DNA from: SAR324 cluster bacterium
GTDB lineage: Bacteria; SAR324; NAC60-12
Direction of reading: 5' to 3'
Assembly: GCA_015232315.1 (NCBI GenBank)
Contig: JADFZZ010000008.1
Span: forward strand, 1-64,000
Length of the DNA stretch: 64,000 bases
Shown here: piece by piece, positions 36,282 through 44,252 of the stretch
Position numbering within the stretch: the stretch's first letter is position 1
Layout: each line of letters begins with the position of its first letter
The notes under the pieces: model-generated
What the model was told of the DNA's origin: nothing
The model's input: the letters and a program-made list of their open reading frames with translations, nothing else
Databases searched by the model: none
Position numbers and translations under genes: made by a program

Positions 36282-37499
36282 GTGATACTCAATCGAACCT
36301 ACAGAAGGTCTGATACGGCACTTGGTTTACCGCTGACTTTAAGTCTTTTTTTCCACCTGCTATTGTTGAGCTGTGGCCTATTGGTTTGGAGTTCTCCCTC
36401 TAGTCCGGTCAGAACATCAATGCCTGTCGGTATCAAATTCGCAAGCCCTGCCATTCCGGAAAAATCAGCCAAAGCTGTTCCGGAACAAATCGAAAAAATT
36501 GCCGAATCGGTTGTGGCCCCTGAGGTGACACCTCAATCCATAGATCAGCCCCTCATGGTAATGCCCGTGGACAAACCGGCTCCATCTCCGGTACAGGAAC
36601 CCATCGCCCCGCTCCCCAGTGTTCAGACAATTCCTGAAACAATCCGTGTGATTCCACCACTAACACCGCCCCTCCCCAGTGAAGCCGCACCGATAACAAC
36701 AAAAGCTACGGCCAAACAGGCAGAACCGACACCAGAAGTGGGTTCAAAGAGCAAACCTGCCGCCAAAACCGGGGAAATTCCTGAAACGAGAAAAGCGGCA
36801 CCCAAGCCCTTGTTGTTAACACCGGGTGTGCTTTCGGCATTGCCTGATTCAAGCAATCCGCCACCCACGATTTCATCACTACAAGTCAACACCATTGAGA
36901 CAACAGTTCCTGACACCAAGCCCGTACAAACGCTGTCAGCGATCAACTCCGGTATGCCACACCAGCCAGTGATTAAAACAGATCCATTTTCCGGTTCCAT
37001 GCCTCCTCCTGTTGCTGAGAGAAACTCATCTTTTTCGCCTCAGTCACCGGTACCATCGTTGACTTCGCCCATGGTGTCGCCCTTGCAGACAGGAAATGAT
37101 CAACAACGTCCAGTCACAGATGTCTCAGCCGTTTCAGGATTCAATCCGCACACACCTGAGATAAACGCTGGCTCCGATATGGATGGTAACAATCCGAGAA
37201 GCATTCTGAAACAGATCCGGATTGAGCAAATTGAACGACAATATCAACAACAACTGAGTGACAGCATCAAAGTAAAACTCTATGCGCCGCAACGGTTTGA
37301 CAAGAAGATTTTTGTGCGCTTGACCTTTGAAATTGATAAAACCGGGGACATTCTCAATTTCAGAATCCTGGAAAGCAGTGGGTCTGAAACATTTGACATT
37401 ACGGTGAAAAATGCTGTAAAGAGTGCCCAGTTTCCTCCACTTCCAGCCGAGTTGGCCGAAGTTTCACCCTATGCAGTCATCATAAGGATCGCTCCATGA
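36282..37499 (+). CDS. TolA/TonB-like envelope energy-transduction protein
   Basis: A 405-residue protein with one N-terminal membrane helix (about 16-36), a very long Pro/Ser/Thr-rich periplasmic linker (about 45-305), and a C-terminal TonB/TolA-type domain (KIFVRLTFEIDKTGDILNFRI, then AVKSAQFPPLPAEL). Such proteins span the periplasm and connect an inner-membrane motor with outer-membrane partners. The next gene is tolB, so a TolA role is the better guess. No tolQ or tolR (ExbB/ExbD-like) genes are visible upstream, where the mutase is divergent. The start is GTG at 36282 with AGGA upstream. Confidence 0.8.
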   Translation: MILNRTYRRSDTALGLPLTLSLFFHLLLLSCGLLVWSSPSSPVRTSMPVGIKFASPAIPEKSAKAVPEQIEKIAESVVAPEVTPQSIDQPLMVMPVDKPAPSPVQEPIAPLPSVQTIPETIRVIPPLTPPLPSEAAPITTKATAKQAEPTPEVGSKSKPAAKTGEIPETRKAAPKPLLLTPGVLSALPDSSNPPPTISSLQVNTIETTVPDTKPVQTLSAINSGMPHQPVIKTDPFSGSMPPPVAERNSSFSPQSPVPSLTSPMVSPLQTGNDQQRPVTDVSAVSGFNPHTPEINAGSDMDGNNPRSILKQIRIEQIERQYQQQLSDSIKVKLYAPQRFDKKIFVRLTFEIDKTGDILNFRILESSGSETFDITVKNAVKSAQFPPLPAELAEVSPYAVIIRIAP

Positions 37500-38770
37500 A
37501 ACGTAAAATCGTGTTGTTTGCCAATCTTCTGGTTTTCATTGGATTTCTAATTTCCAGGGATGTTGCTTTTGCCCAATTTGTTTCAAAAAATGAAATAAAT
37601 ATCAGCGGCGTCGCGTTTTCACGCTTTCCTGTCACGTTGGAGGAAGACGGGAATTTTGCTAAAACCCCTCAAGGTGCCGCCTGGAAAAACCTTGTGGAAA
37701 AAAACTTGTGCTGGAGCGGTATCTTTACGGTCAAAAACTCTCAAATGACAGACTGCGACGCTCCGGATAAAACCAGTGAACGTAAAATAATGCTGGGGAT
37801 AACCTCCCCGGCCAGCATGACGTTTGAGTTTTTTGGCGCCAATAAAACATCCGTGTTTCAAAAAGAGCTTCCCCTGTTTGAAAACAAACTCAATGAATCC
37901 ACTGTGATTGACACGATCAATCAACTCACTGAATTGATCACTGGACATCGCGGAATTCTGGGAACTTCCATCGCGTTCACGCTCAAACAACCGGAACGCA
38001 AGAAAATCATCGCCCGGATCAACACTCATGGTCAAAATCTGACGGGATTTTATACACATCCTGAAAGTAGCACCATTCTGCCCAAATGGGCACCTGATGG
38101 AAAAGGCATTGTTTATACTCTGATTCAAAAAAATCAGTCCAAAATCATGTATTACAATTTTTCAGACCCACCCATGGCACTGGCTGACGGCAATTCGCTC
38201 AATCATGGCGGAAGCTGGTTTCCGAATGGTCGTCAACTGGTGGTTACCCTGAGCAAGAACAGCAATGCTGATTTGTATATGCTGGATATTGGTGATCTTT
38301 CATTGAAGCGCTTCACATCGAACAAATCGATTGAAACATCTCCGGCCGTTTCTCCTGATGGCAAATCACTCCTGTTTGTCTCAGACCGTACAGGCAGTGA
38401 GCAGATCTTTATCAAAAACCTGATGTCCAATGCGGAATTCCGTATCACCTTCGATGGACCAAAAAATTCAGATCCGGCATGGTCTCCTGATGGAAAGCTG
38501 ATCGCGTTCACTCGTACCGTGAATAAAACTGACCAGATTTTTCTCATGGACCCCAATGGTGAAAATCTGAGACAACTCACCGATGCGCCTGTCCACTCGG
38601 AACACCCCAGTTGGTCTCCTGATGGCAACCAGATTGTATTTGCGTCCCGGTTGGGGAGTGATTTCAAACTCTATATCATGTTTATCAACGGGACCGGGAT
38701 GAGAAGGTTAACCAGCACTGTCGCGGGATTTAACGAAGAATCACCCAACTGGAATCAACCGACTGACTGA
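37496..38770 (+). CDS. tolB: Tol-Pal system periplasmic protein TolB
   Basis: A 424-residue periplasmic protein. The signal peptide (ending VAFA) precedes an N-terminal TolB domain (INISGVAFSRFPV; NLCWSGIF) and a C-terminal beta-propeller with repeated P-x-W-SPDGK/N blades (WAPDGKG, VSPDGKS, WSPDGKL, WSPDGNQ). TolB contacts Pal and TolA to keep the outer membrane attached during division. The ATG overlaps the previous stop (ATGA) and has AAGGA upstream. Pal, which usually follows, is absent here. Confidence 0.95.
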   Translation: MKRKIVLFANLLVFIGFLISRDVAFAQFVSKNEINISGVAFSRFPVTLEEDGNFAKTPQGAAWKNLVEKNLCWSGIFTVKNSQMTDCDAPDKTSERKIMLGITSPASMTFEFFGANKTSVFQKELPLFENKLNESTVIDTINQLTELITGHRGILGTSIAFTLKQPERKKIIARINTHGQNLTGFYTHPESSTILPKWAPDGKGIVYTLIQKNQSKIMYYNFSDPPMALADGNSLNHGGSWFPNGRQLVVTLSKNSNADLYMLDIGDLSLKRFTSNKSIETSPAVSPDGKSLLFVSDRTGSEQIFIKNLMSNAEFRITFDGPKNSDPAWSPDGKLIAFTRTVNKTDQIFLMDPNGENLRQLTDAPVHSEHPSWSPDGNQIVFASRLGSDFKLYIMFINGTGMRRLTSTVAGFNEESPNWNQPTD

Positions 38771-38773
38771 TCA

Positions 38774-39508
38774 ATGCGTATTCTGCTGATTTCAAGCCTG
38801 ATTGTTTTTATGACGATGTCCTGCCAGACTTCCTCGTCCATGGTGCCAGACGGTAATATGCCTGAAAAACAACAGGCGGTCGAGAGTTTGCAACGTCAGA
38901 TCGCGGAAATGGACCGCCGTATAAAAACACTGGAATCAGGACATCGTCAACTCAGTCAGGATGTCCTTCAGCAAATGGTGCCTAAACTGGAGGCCATTGC
39001 ACAACACAATCTGAGAATCCAGCAGTTATCCGCTGAAATTCAACGTCTCCAACGCAATATCAGGGATTTGAGAATTGCCCGCGAGGCACAGATCCCTGTT
39101 CATTCCGGCGAAACTGGAGAAACAGACCTTAACAAGGCAGAGTCCAGTTATGCTCAGGGAGAGCGACTGTACTTATCGGCACAATATCTGAACGCCATTG
39201 AGGTCTTTGAAGAGCTGAGAAAAAAATATCCGGTGCACCCGCTTCAGCAAGTTGCTCTTTACTGGATCGGCAGATCGTATATGGCGCTTTCTGAATTTTC
39301 AAAAGCCTCGTTGATTTTATTGGATTTCACCCGCAGTTTTCCCACCCATGCAATGATTCATGAAGCCCGTTGGTATCTGGCACAGTCGCTGGAACAATCA
39401 GGTGAAATCAGACTGGCCATGAGTCAGTACAATGAACTTGCCAAATCAGGCAATCCCTTTCAGCAACAAGCCAGAGACCGATTGAACGCCCATGAGAAAC
39501 AACCCTGA
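38774..39508 (+). CDS. CpoB/YbgF-like TPR lipoprotein
   Basis: A 244-residue protein occupying the usual last position of a tol operon. A short signal peptide ends at TMSC (Cys17) and may be lipidated. A coiled coil with heptads follows (about 30-105), then TPR repeats (about 120-240; LYLSAQYLNAIEVFEEL and later LLDFTRSFPTHAMIHEARWYLAQSL, quoted in part). CpoB coordinates peptidoglycan synthesis with outer-membrane constriction. It starts four bases after tolB; no clear ribosome site is seen, consistent with coupling. The lipobox differs from E. coli CpoB, which is not a lipoprotein. Confidence 0.85.
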   Translation: MRILLISSLIVFMTMSCQTSSSMVPDGNMPEKQQAVESLQRQIAEMDRRIKTLESGHRQLSQDVLQQMVPKLEAIAQHNLRIQQLSAEIQRLQRNIRDLRIAREAQIPVHSGETGETDLNKAESSYAQGERLYLSAQYLNAIEVFEELRKKYPVHPLQQVALYWIGRSYMALSEFSKASLILLDFTRSFPTHAMIHEARWYLAQSLEQSGEIRLAMSQYNELAKSGNPFQQQARDRLNAHEKQP

Positions 39509-39818
39509 TCTTGCATCATTGTTTGACCTGTCGGACGAAGCGATTCGCAGAGAAAAGCAAAAAGCCTCGGACTTGCGACAAACCCAGTGGTGGAAAAACC
39601 GACGTGCCTGCAATCAATGTTATTACTGTCAGTTGCCATTTCCCGCGAAAACCCTGACCATGGACCATGTTGTTCCGCTGTCAAGAGGTGGGAAAAGCAC
39701 AAAAAGCAATCTGGTTCCCTGCTGTAAGGAATGCAACAATCTTAAAAAAAATCTGTTGCCTCTTGAATGGGAACATTATCTGCAACGACTCAGGAACCAG
39801 TCGATTCACGATGCATGA
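39492..39818 (+). CDS. Small HNH endonuclease-domain protein
   Basis: A 108-residue protein consisting of a helical N-terminus and an HNH motif: the zinc pair CYYC, then MDHVVPLSRGG with the catalytic His, NLVPCCKECNNLKKN with the second cysteine pair and the Asn. The family includes free-standing nucleases and McrA-like enzymes. It overlaps the CpoB-like gene by 17 bases and lies inside an envelope operon, which is odd for a nuclease. ATG at 39492, weak ribosome site. Function unknown. Confidence 0.85.
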   Translation: MRNNPDLASLFDLSDEAIRREKQKASDLRQTQWWKNRRACNQCYYCQLPFPAKTLTMDHVVPLSRGGKSTKSNLVPCCKECNNLKKNLLPLEWEHYLQRLRNQSIHDA

Positions 39819-39863
39819 AGTTCAACCCGGGTGACGCCCAGCCCTTTTTATGGAAGTCTGGTC

Positions 39864-40667
39864 ATGGTCCATCTGTTCAAACGCCCTATCCTTCGATGGA
39901 TATTCTTTTTTGTTGTCTTTTCAGGATTACCTTCCATGACCTGGGGTGAAAACTATCTTCCACTTCTGGAAAATGGCCCTGTTTCTTTGACGCTCCAGCA
40001 TATCAACAAGAAAAATGATAAAATCACCGGGTACAGTCATTTTTATTTTTTGACACTCCAGGAAGGCGGCCTTGAATACTGGCAGGAAGTGCAGGAAAAT
40101 ACCAAACCCGATGGAACAGTGTTTACCCGTAAGCAGACAAGGTTTCGAAAAACAGATGGAAGTCCTGTCTTCTATCACGAAATTGATTTCAGGAAAGATT
40201 ATGAAATCAGGAATGTTTTTGAAAATAACCAGATCATCAGCAAACTTCGTAGCAAAACCCGGACTGATGAAGTCCGACAACCCTTGACGCCGGATATTGT
40301 TCCCTTTGAACATATTGTTTTATTTTTGAGACAAAATCTCCCCAAACTGATGCATGAAAAACACCTGAACGTGACCTTGTACATGCCGGCATTGATCCTG
40401 GAACTTGAAGATCAGGGATTGCCCTCTTCATGGAGCAATGTGGGTGTCGTGATCGAAATGGAAAAAAAACTCAAAGTCAGCACCCCCAAAGGCAACATGG
40501 ACGCCATACAGATTTTGATCCAACCCTCTTCAATTTTGTTGAGAAGTCTCCTTCCTGCCTCTCATGCCCGATTTCGTTTTCTGCTTTCAGAACAATTCCC
40601 GCATTACCCCCTTGGTTTTGAAGAAGGAAACACCCGGCATCAATTGACGGATCTTCAACTCAAATGA
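39864..40667 (+). CDS. Exported protein of unknown function (267 aa)
   Basis: I do not recognise this protein. It has a signal peptide (hydrophobic about 8-24, likely cleavage after SMTWG) and a mainly beta C-terminus: SLTLQHINKKNDKITGYS, then repeated charged strands and RSLLPASHARFRFLL near the end. The overall pattern recalls DUF3108-like periplasmic beta proteins, but the resemblance is weak. The ATG at 39864 is preferred over GTG at 39831 because the signal peptide then starts normally. It follows the HNH gene by 45 bp and is four bases ahead of the GtrA-like gene, so it belongs to the same operon. Confidence 0.6.
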   Translation: MVHLFKRPILRWIFFFVVFSGLPSMTWGENYLPLLENGPVSLTLQHINKKNDKITGYSHFYFLTLQEGGLEYWQEVQENTKPDGTVFTRKQTRFRKTDGSPVFYHEIDFRKDYEIRNVFENNQIISKLRSKTRTDEVRQPLTPDIVPFEHIVLFLRQNLPKLMHEKHLNVTLYMPALILELEDQGLPSSWSNVGVVIEMEKKLKVSTPKGNMDAIQILIQPSSILLRSLLPASHARFRFLLSEQFPHYPLGFEEGNTRHQLTDLQLK

Positions 40668-40671
40668 CCCT

Positions 40672-41103
40672 ATGACATGCCTCATGGAACATCCCCTGGT
40701 CGGGAAAATTTTCAGATTTCTCATCGGTGGCGGCGTGGTCTGGAGTGGACGTGCAGGCCTCACGGCGGCACTTCATCATTTTCTGGCAGTGGATGCTGTT
40801 ATCGCCTACCGGTTTGGGTTGGGGGTCAGTTTTGTGATCTATTTTTTTCTGAATGCGCATTTTATTTTCAGAGTCAGGGATCGACTGGTGTGGCGTCTGG
40901 TAAAATATACACTGACATCCCTCTCATTTCTGAGCGTTGATGGTCTGCTGATGGGATTTCTGTATCAGAAGTGGGGGTGGCATTACATGCTGGCGTTGTC
41001 GTGTTCCACGCTGTCACTGATGATCGTCAAGTTTTGTGTTATGAATTTTTTCGTGTTCCAACCCACAAAATTATCAACTTCCATGAATTCACCTGATTTA
41101 TGA
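40672..41103 (+). CDS. GtrA-like membrane protein
   Basis: A 143-residue protein with four membrane helices. FRFLIGGGVVWSGRAGL near the start and LSFLSVDGLLM, then ALSCSTLSLMIVKFCVMNFFVF at the end fit the GtrA family, which helps move lipid-linked sugars across the inner membrane. The conserved last helix with N-FF-VF is typical. The downstream gene starts within its stop codon (ATGA). An alternative start is the ATG at 40684. No glycosyltransferase gene is in the operon. Confidence 0.8.
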   Translation: MTCLMEHPLVGKIFRFLIGGGVVWSGRAGLTAALHHFLAVDAVIAYRFGLGVSFVIYFFLNAHFIFRVRDRLVWRLVKYTLTSLSFLSVDGLLMGFLYQKWGWHYMLALSCSTLSLMIVKFCVMNFFVFQPTKLSTSMNSPDL

Positions 41104-42704
41104 ATATCATTGATTTGCTCAAAGACCTCTGGCAACGAATTCCTACCCAGTTGGTTGTGGTCGCCGGTCTGCTGTTATTTCCCTTCGGGATGCTGTTGCT
41201 TGCGGGATTAGTGTGGATGGTTGAGCATGACAGTTTATGGTTCTGGTTCATTCTTTCCGCCATTTGTTCAGGGGCCGCGATTCCTCTTGTCAATCAGATT
41301 CAGGTCGAACAACTGGAAAAACTTGAACAAAAAACTTCTCCTGAAAAACGCTGGAATGAGCAGGGACAGAGTGCCTGGAAAAAAGTGGAAGCCATTGCTT
41401 TTGATATACAGAACAAGGATGACTATCTGGATAGCTGGGAAAATCTCTGGGATTTGTTAAAACTGGTCATGGATACTGTCGCGCGGGAATTTCATCCTGA
41501 AACGGATACACCCGTCATGGAAGTTCCTGTTCCGTATTTGTTGCGTGTCATCGAACTGGTTTCTGCGGATTTGCGTCAGCTTGTTTCCAGCAATATTCCG
41601 GGCAGTCATATTCTGACGATCAATGATGTCGTCCGTGGACAAAAACTCGCTTCACTCGGCAAGGAATTTTACAATATCTATCGGATTGTATCTGTGGGAA
41701 TCGCACCTTATTCCGCATTCATGCGGGAAGTCAGGGATTTTTTCACAGGAAAAGTCATGACCTCATCCACTAGAGAATTCAAGGTCTGGCTGTTGAGAGC
41801 CTATATTGAAAAAATCGGTTATTTTTCCATCGAACTTTACAGCGGATATATTGTGCTGGATGACAGGGCCTTCCAGCAGTTCACCACGGAGATGTCAGTC
41901 CGTGATATGAAATCCGCTCATCTGCGGCGCGAGAAACTGGAAGAACCCTTGCGAATCCTGATTATGGGTCAGGTCAATTCCGGCAAGTCCAGTCTGGTCA
42001 ACGCGTTGCTGGGAGAAATGGAAGCTCTGGTGGATGTCCTGCCGCAATCAGAACGAATGACACCGCATGTTCTTGAAAGAAATGGATTGCAACGGGCAAT
42101 CATCATGGATACCGCCGGTTATGGCAGAGCCGATGATCCGTTTGATCCCATGATCTTTGTGAAGGAACAAATCCATCACACCGATCTGATCCTTCTTGTT
42201 TGCGCGGCCAATCAATCCGCACGACAACGGGATAGCCTGCTGATGCAAAACCTGAGAGAATATCTGAATCATTCCGGGAATGAAATTCCACCACCCGTGA
42301 TTGTTGTCATGACACATATTGACTTGCTCCGGCCATTCCGTGAGTGGAATCCGCCGTATAATGTGGTAGCTCCTGTAAACCAGAAAGAAACCATGATCCG
42401 GAGTGCGATGGAGCATGTGGCGGAAACCCTGGAAATTGAACTGAATCGGGTGGTGCCTGTCTGTCTCAAGGCCGAACGCTTGTATAATGTGGAGGATGGT
42501 ATTATTCCGGCCATTCTGAATGTGCTAGATGAGTCAAAACGGTCCCGATACCTCCGACTGCTCAGGGAATATCAAAATGCCAGATACTGGTCACACATTG
42601 TTGAACAAAGCCAGAACGCCGGAAAAATGGTGCTGGAGGGTGGAAAAATTCTGGCTGAAAAAATTTATGCCAGCATTCAGAAACATAAGACTAAGGATGA
42701 TTGA
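41100..42704 (+). CDS. Membrane-bound GTPase with two N-terminal helices
   Basis: A 534-residue protein. Two hydrophobic segments (about 18-40 and 46-66) anchor an N-terminal helical domain of about 210 residues. A GTPase domain follows, with G1 MGQVNSGKSSL near residue 289, G3 DTAGYG near 337 and G4 THID near 404. It belongs to the YeeP/Era-like or dynamin-related group of stress GTPases, but no exact family is recognised. The G1 motif is intact, so nucleotide binding is expected. ATGA overlap with the GtrA-like gene indicates co-translation. The CHAD gene follows within six bases. Confidence 0.82.
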   Translation: MNIIDLLKDLWQRIPTQLVVVAGLLLFPFGMLLLAGLVWMVEHDSLWFWFILSAICSGAAIPLVNQIQVEQLEKLEQKTSPEKRWNEQGQSAWKKVEAIAFDIQNKDDYLDSWENLWDLLKLVMDTVAREFHPETDTPVMEVPVPYLLRVIELVSADLRQLVSSNIPGSHILTINDVVRGQKLASLGKEFYNIYRIVSVGIAPYSAFMREVRDFFTGKVMTSSTREFKVWLLRAYIEKIGYFSIELYSGYIVLDDRAFQQFTTEMSVRDMKSAHLRREKLEEPLRILIMGQVNSGKSSLVNALLGEMEALVDVLPQSERMTPHVLERNGLQRAIIMDTAGYGRADDPFDPMIFVKEQIHHTDLILLVCAANQSARQRDSLLMQNLREYLNHSGNEIPPPVIVVMTHIDLLRPFREWNPPYNVVAPVNQKETMIRSAMEHVAETLEIELNRVVPVCLKAERLYNVEDGIIPAILNVLDESKRSRYLRLLREYQNARYWSHIVEQSQNAGKMVLEGGKILAEKIYASIQKHKTKDD

Positions 42705-42709
42705 ACCCA

Positions 42710-43708
42710 ATGCCCATAACAGAACTGGAAATAGATCCCCTGCAAAATCCCTCAAAATTCTCTTTGATTCTCAACCCGCGAGGAATCGCTGTGGATGAAG
42801 TTCGTCAGGTATTGTTGCGGTTGTATGAGGTGATTCTGCTCAACGAACCGGGCGTGTTGAAACGTCTGGACATAGAGTTTCTGCACGAATACCGGGTTGC
42901 GATCCGTAAAACCAGATCCGCCATCACTCAGCTCAAACATATTTTTCCTTCCAAACCCTATAAAAAATTTCGTGATGAATTTGCCTGGTTGGGGGCCATC
43001 ACCAGTCTTCCACGAGACCTTGATGTCTATGCCATGCAATTTGACAATTATGTTTGCCTGTTGCCTGAAGAATACCGCACAGATCTGTTTCCACTGAAAA
43101 TTTATATTCAGAAACAGCAGTCCGACGCCTATTCTCAACTTTGGATGGACATGAGATCCAGACGCTATAAGAAACTCAAAGCAGAATGGTTAGTATTTTT
43201 GGAACAGGAATGGGGGCAATCCAAAAATCTGCCGATGACAGGCCAGGCGCCTGCGGGAGAGGTTGTGACTCATCGTATTCATGATTTATTTCAACTGGCT
43301 GTGAATGAAGGCACCTTACTTCAGGAAAATTCACCGGCGGACGAGTGGCATGAATTGAGGAAAACACTAAAGAAACTGCGGTACCTGATTGAATTTTTCA
43401 GTAGTTTCTATGATGAGTCCACAGTGAGTCAACTGGTTAAAATTCTGAAAACCCAGCAACAGCTACTGGGAAATTTTCAGGACTATCAGGTTCAACAGCA
43501 ATCTCTGAAAGGCTTCGCGGAAGATTTGATGAATTCCGGAAAAGTAAAAGCAACGACCCTGTGTGCCATAGGAATGCTCCTTCAGAATCTGTACAATCAG
43601 CAACAACGATTACGTCAAGATTTTCAGACAACGTTCCAACCCTTTGCTAAATTCCAGATAAGCGAACTGAGGTGTTTATCCACTGAAATCCCAATGTCGT
43701 CAACGTAG
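42710..43708 (+). CDS. CHAD-domain protein (332 aa)
   Basis: The CHAD fold is an all-helical bundle that binds polyphosphate through conserved His and basic residues. Both half-motifs are present: LHEYRVAIRKTRSAI near residue 58 and EWHELRKTLKKLRYLIEFF near 213, each with H, E and R/K. It lacks the fused CYTH triphosphatase domain seen in some relatives. ATG at 42710 is preferred, with a TTG at 42701 close to AAGGA as an alternative. It is the last gene of the operon beginning at 36282. Its partnership with a membrane GTPase is of interest (see findings). Confidence 0.85.
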   Translation: MPITELEIDPLQNPSKFSLILNPRGIAVDEVRQVLLRLYEVILLNEPGVLKRLDIEFLHEYRVAIRKTRSAITQLKHIFPSKPYKKFRDEFAWLGAITSLPRDLDVYAMQFDNYVCLLPEEYRTDLFPLKIYIQKQQSDAYSQLWMDMRSRRYKKLKAEWLVFLEQEWGQSKNLPMTGQAPAGEVVTHRIHDLFQLAVNEGTLLQENSPADEWHELRKTLKKLRYLIEFFSSFYDESTVSQLVKILKTQQQLLGNFQDYQVQQQSLKGFAEDLMNSGKVKATTLCAIGMLLQNLYNQQQRLRQDFQTTFQPFAKFQISELRCLSTEIPMSST

Positions 43709-43751
43709 TTTCTTAGAAGTTGAATTCTGCGCAAAATGGCAAAAGAATTTA

Positions 43752-43817
43752 GACACAGAGTCACAGTGTCACAGAGTATGTTTTAAAAAATTTTCTGTGT
43801 CTTTGTGTCTCTGTGGC
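43752..43817. repeat. CACAGAG-type inverted repeat
   Basis: The first 25 bases (GACACAGAGTCACAG...) match the reverse complement of the last 25 (GTGTCTCTGTGGC end) at 19 positions around an A/T-rich loop. This is a MITE-like element of a style common in bacterial intergenic DNA. Confidence 0.75.
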
Positions 43818-43880
43818 AAAAATTGGTTCCGGCTATGCCGGGTTAGGAATGTTCAAAAAATAACATGGAAAACTTTCTGG

Positions 43881-43973
43881 TTACGAACGTCCCGTTCGTA
43901 ATCGTTCCATGACCCACCTCCGGTGGGTGCGAAGCTATGCTTCGCCTGAGGGATAACGTGCCCCACGGGACGT
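43881..43973. repeat. Cloverleaf-like multi-hairpin repeat
   Basis: A 9-bp stem, ACGTCCCGT (43887-43895) with ACGGGACGT (43965-43973), encloses two perfect 7-bp hairpins: ACCCACC-TCC-GGTGGGT (43912-43928) and GCGAAGC-TAT-GCTTCGC (43929-43945). An alternative hairpin TTACGAAC-GTCCC-GTTCGTAA (43881-43901) competes with the outer stem. Confidence 0.8.
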
Positions 43974-44027
43974 AGGGCAGAGCAAACTTTTACAACTTAT
44001 TCTTTTGCCGTTCCTTAAGGAAAAAAA

Positions 44028-44175
44028 CCCGTCACTCTCCCTTGGGGGAGAGGGTAGGTGAGGGGGAAAAGGAGGCGATCATTCCAGGCTTCACCCTCAC
44101 CCCAACCCTCTCCCTTCCAGGGCGAGGGAGCTTAAGTTGATGACATTGACCTCTCCCCCAAGGGAGAGTGACGGG
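44028..44175. repeat. 148-bp element with perfect 26-bp inverted ends
   Basis: 44028-44053 (starting CCCGTCACTCTCCC) is exactly complementary to 44150-44175, with partial pairing of the interior (GGTAGGTGAGGGGG with CCCTCACCCC). The flanks match a little further (runs of A and T). It contains GCTTAAGTTGATGACATTG at 44130-44148, and a variant TTAAGTTGACAACATTG follows at 44184-44200. I see no gene between 43709 and 44252. Confidence 0.85.
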
Positions 44176-44252
44176 TTTTTCCTTTAAGTTGACAACATTG
44201 GGCGGTCCATTCTGAATGCGATGTCTTCTGAAAAAGACTTTCCGAAGGGGAA

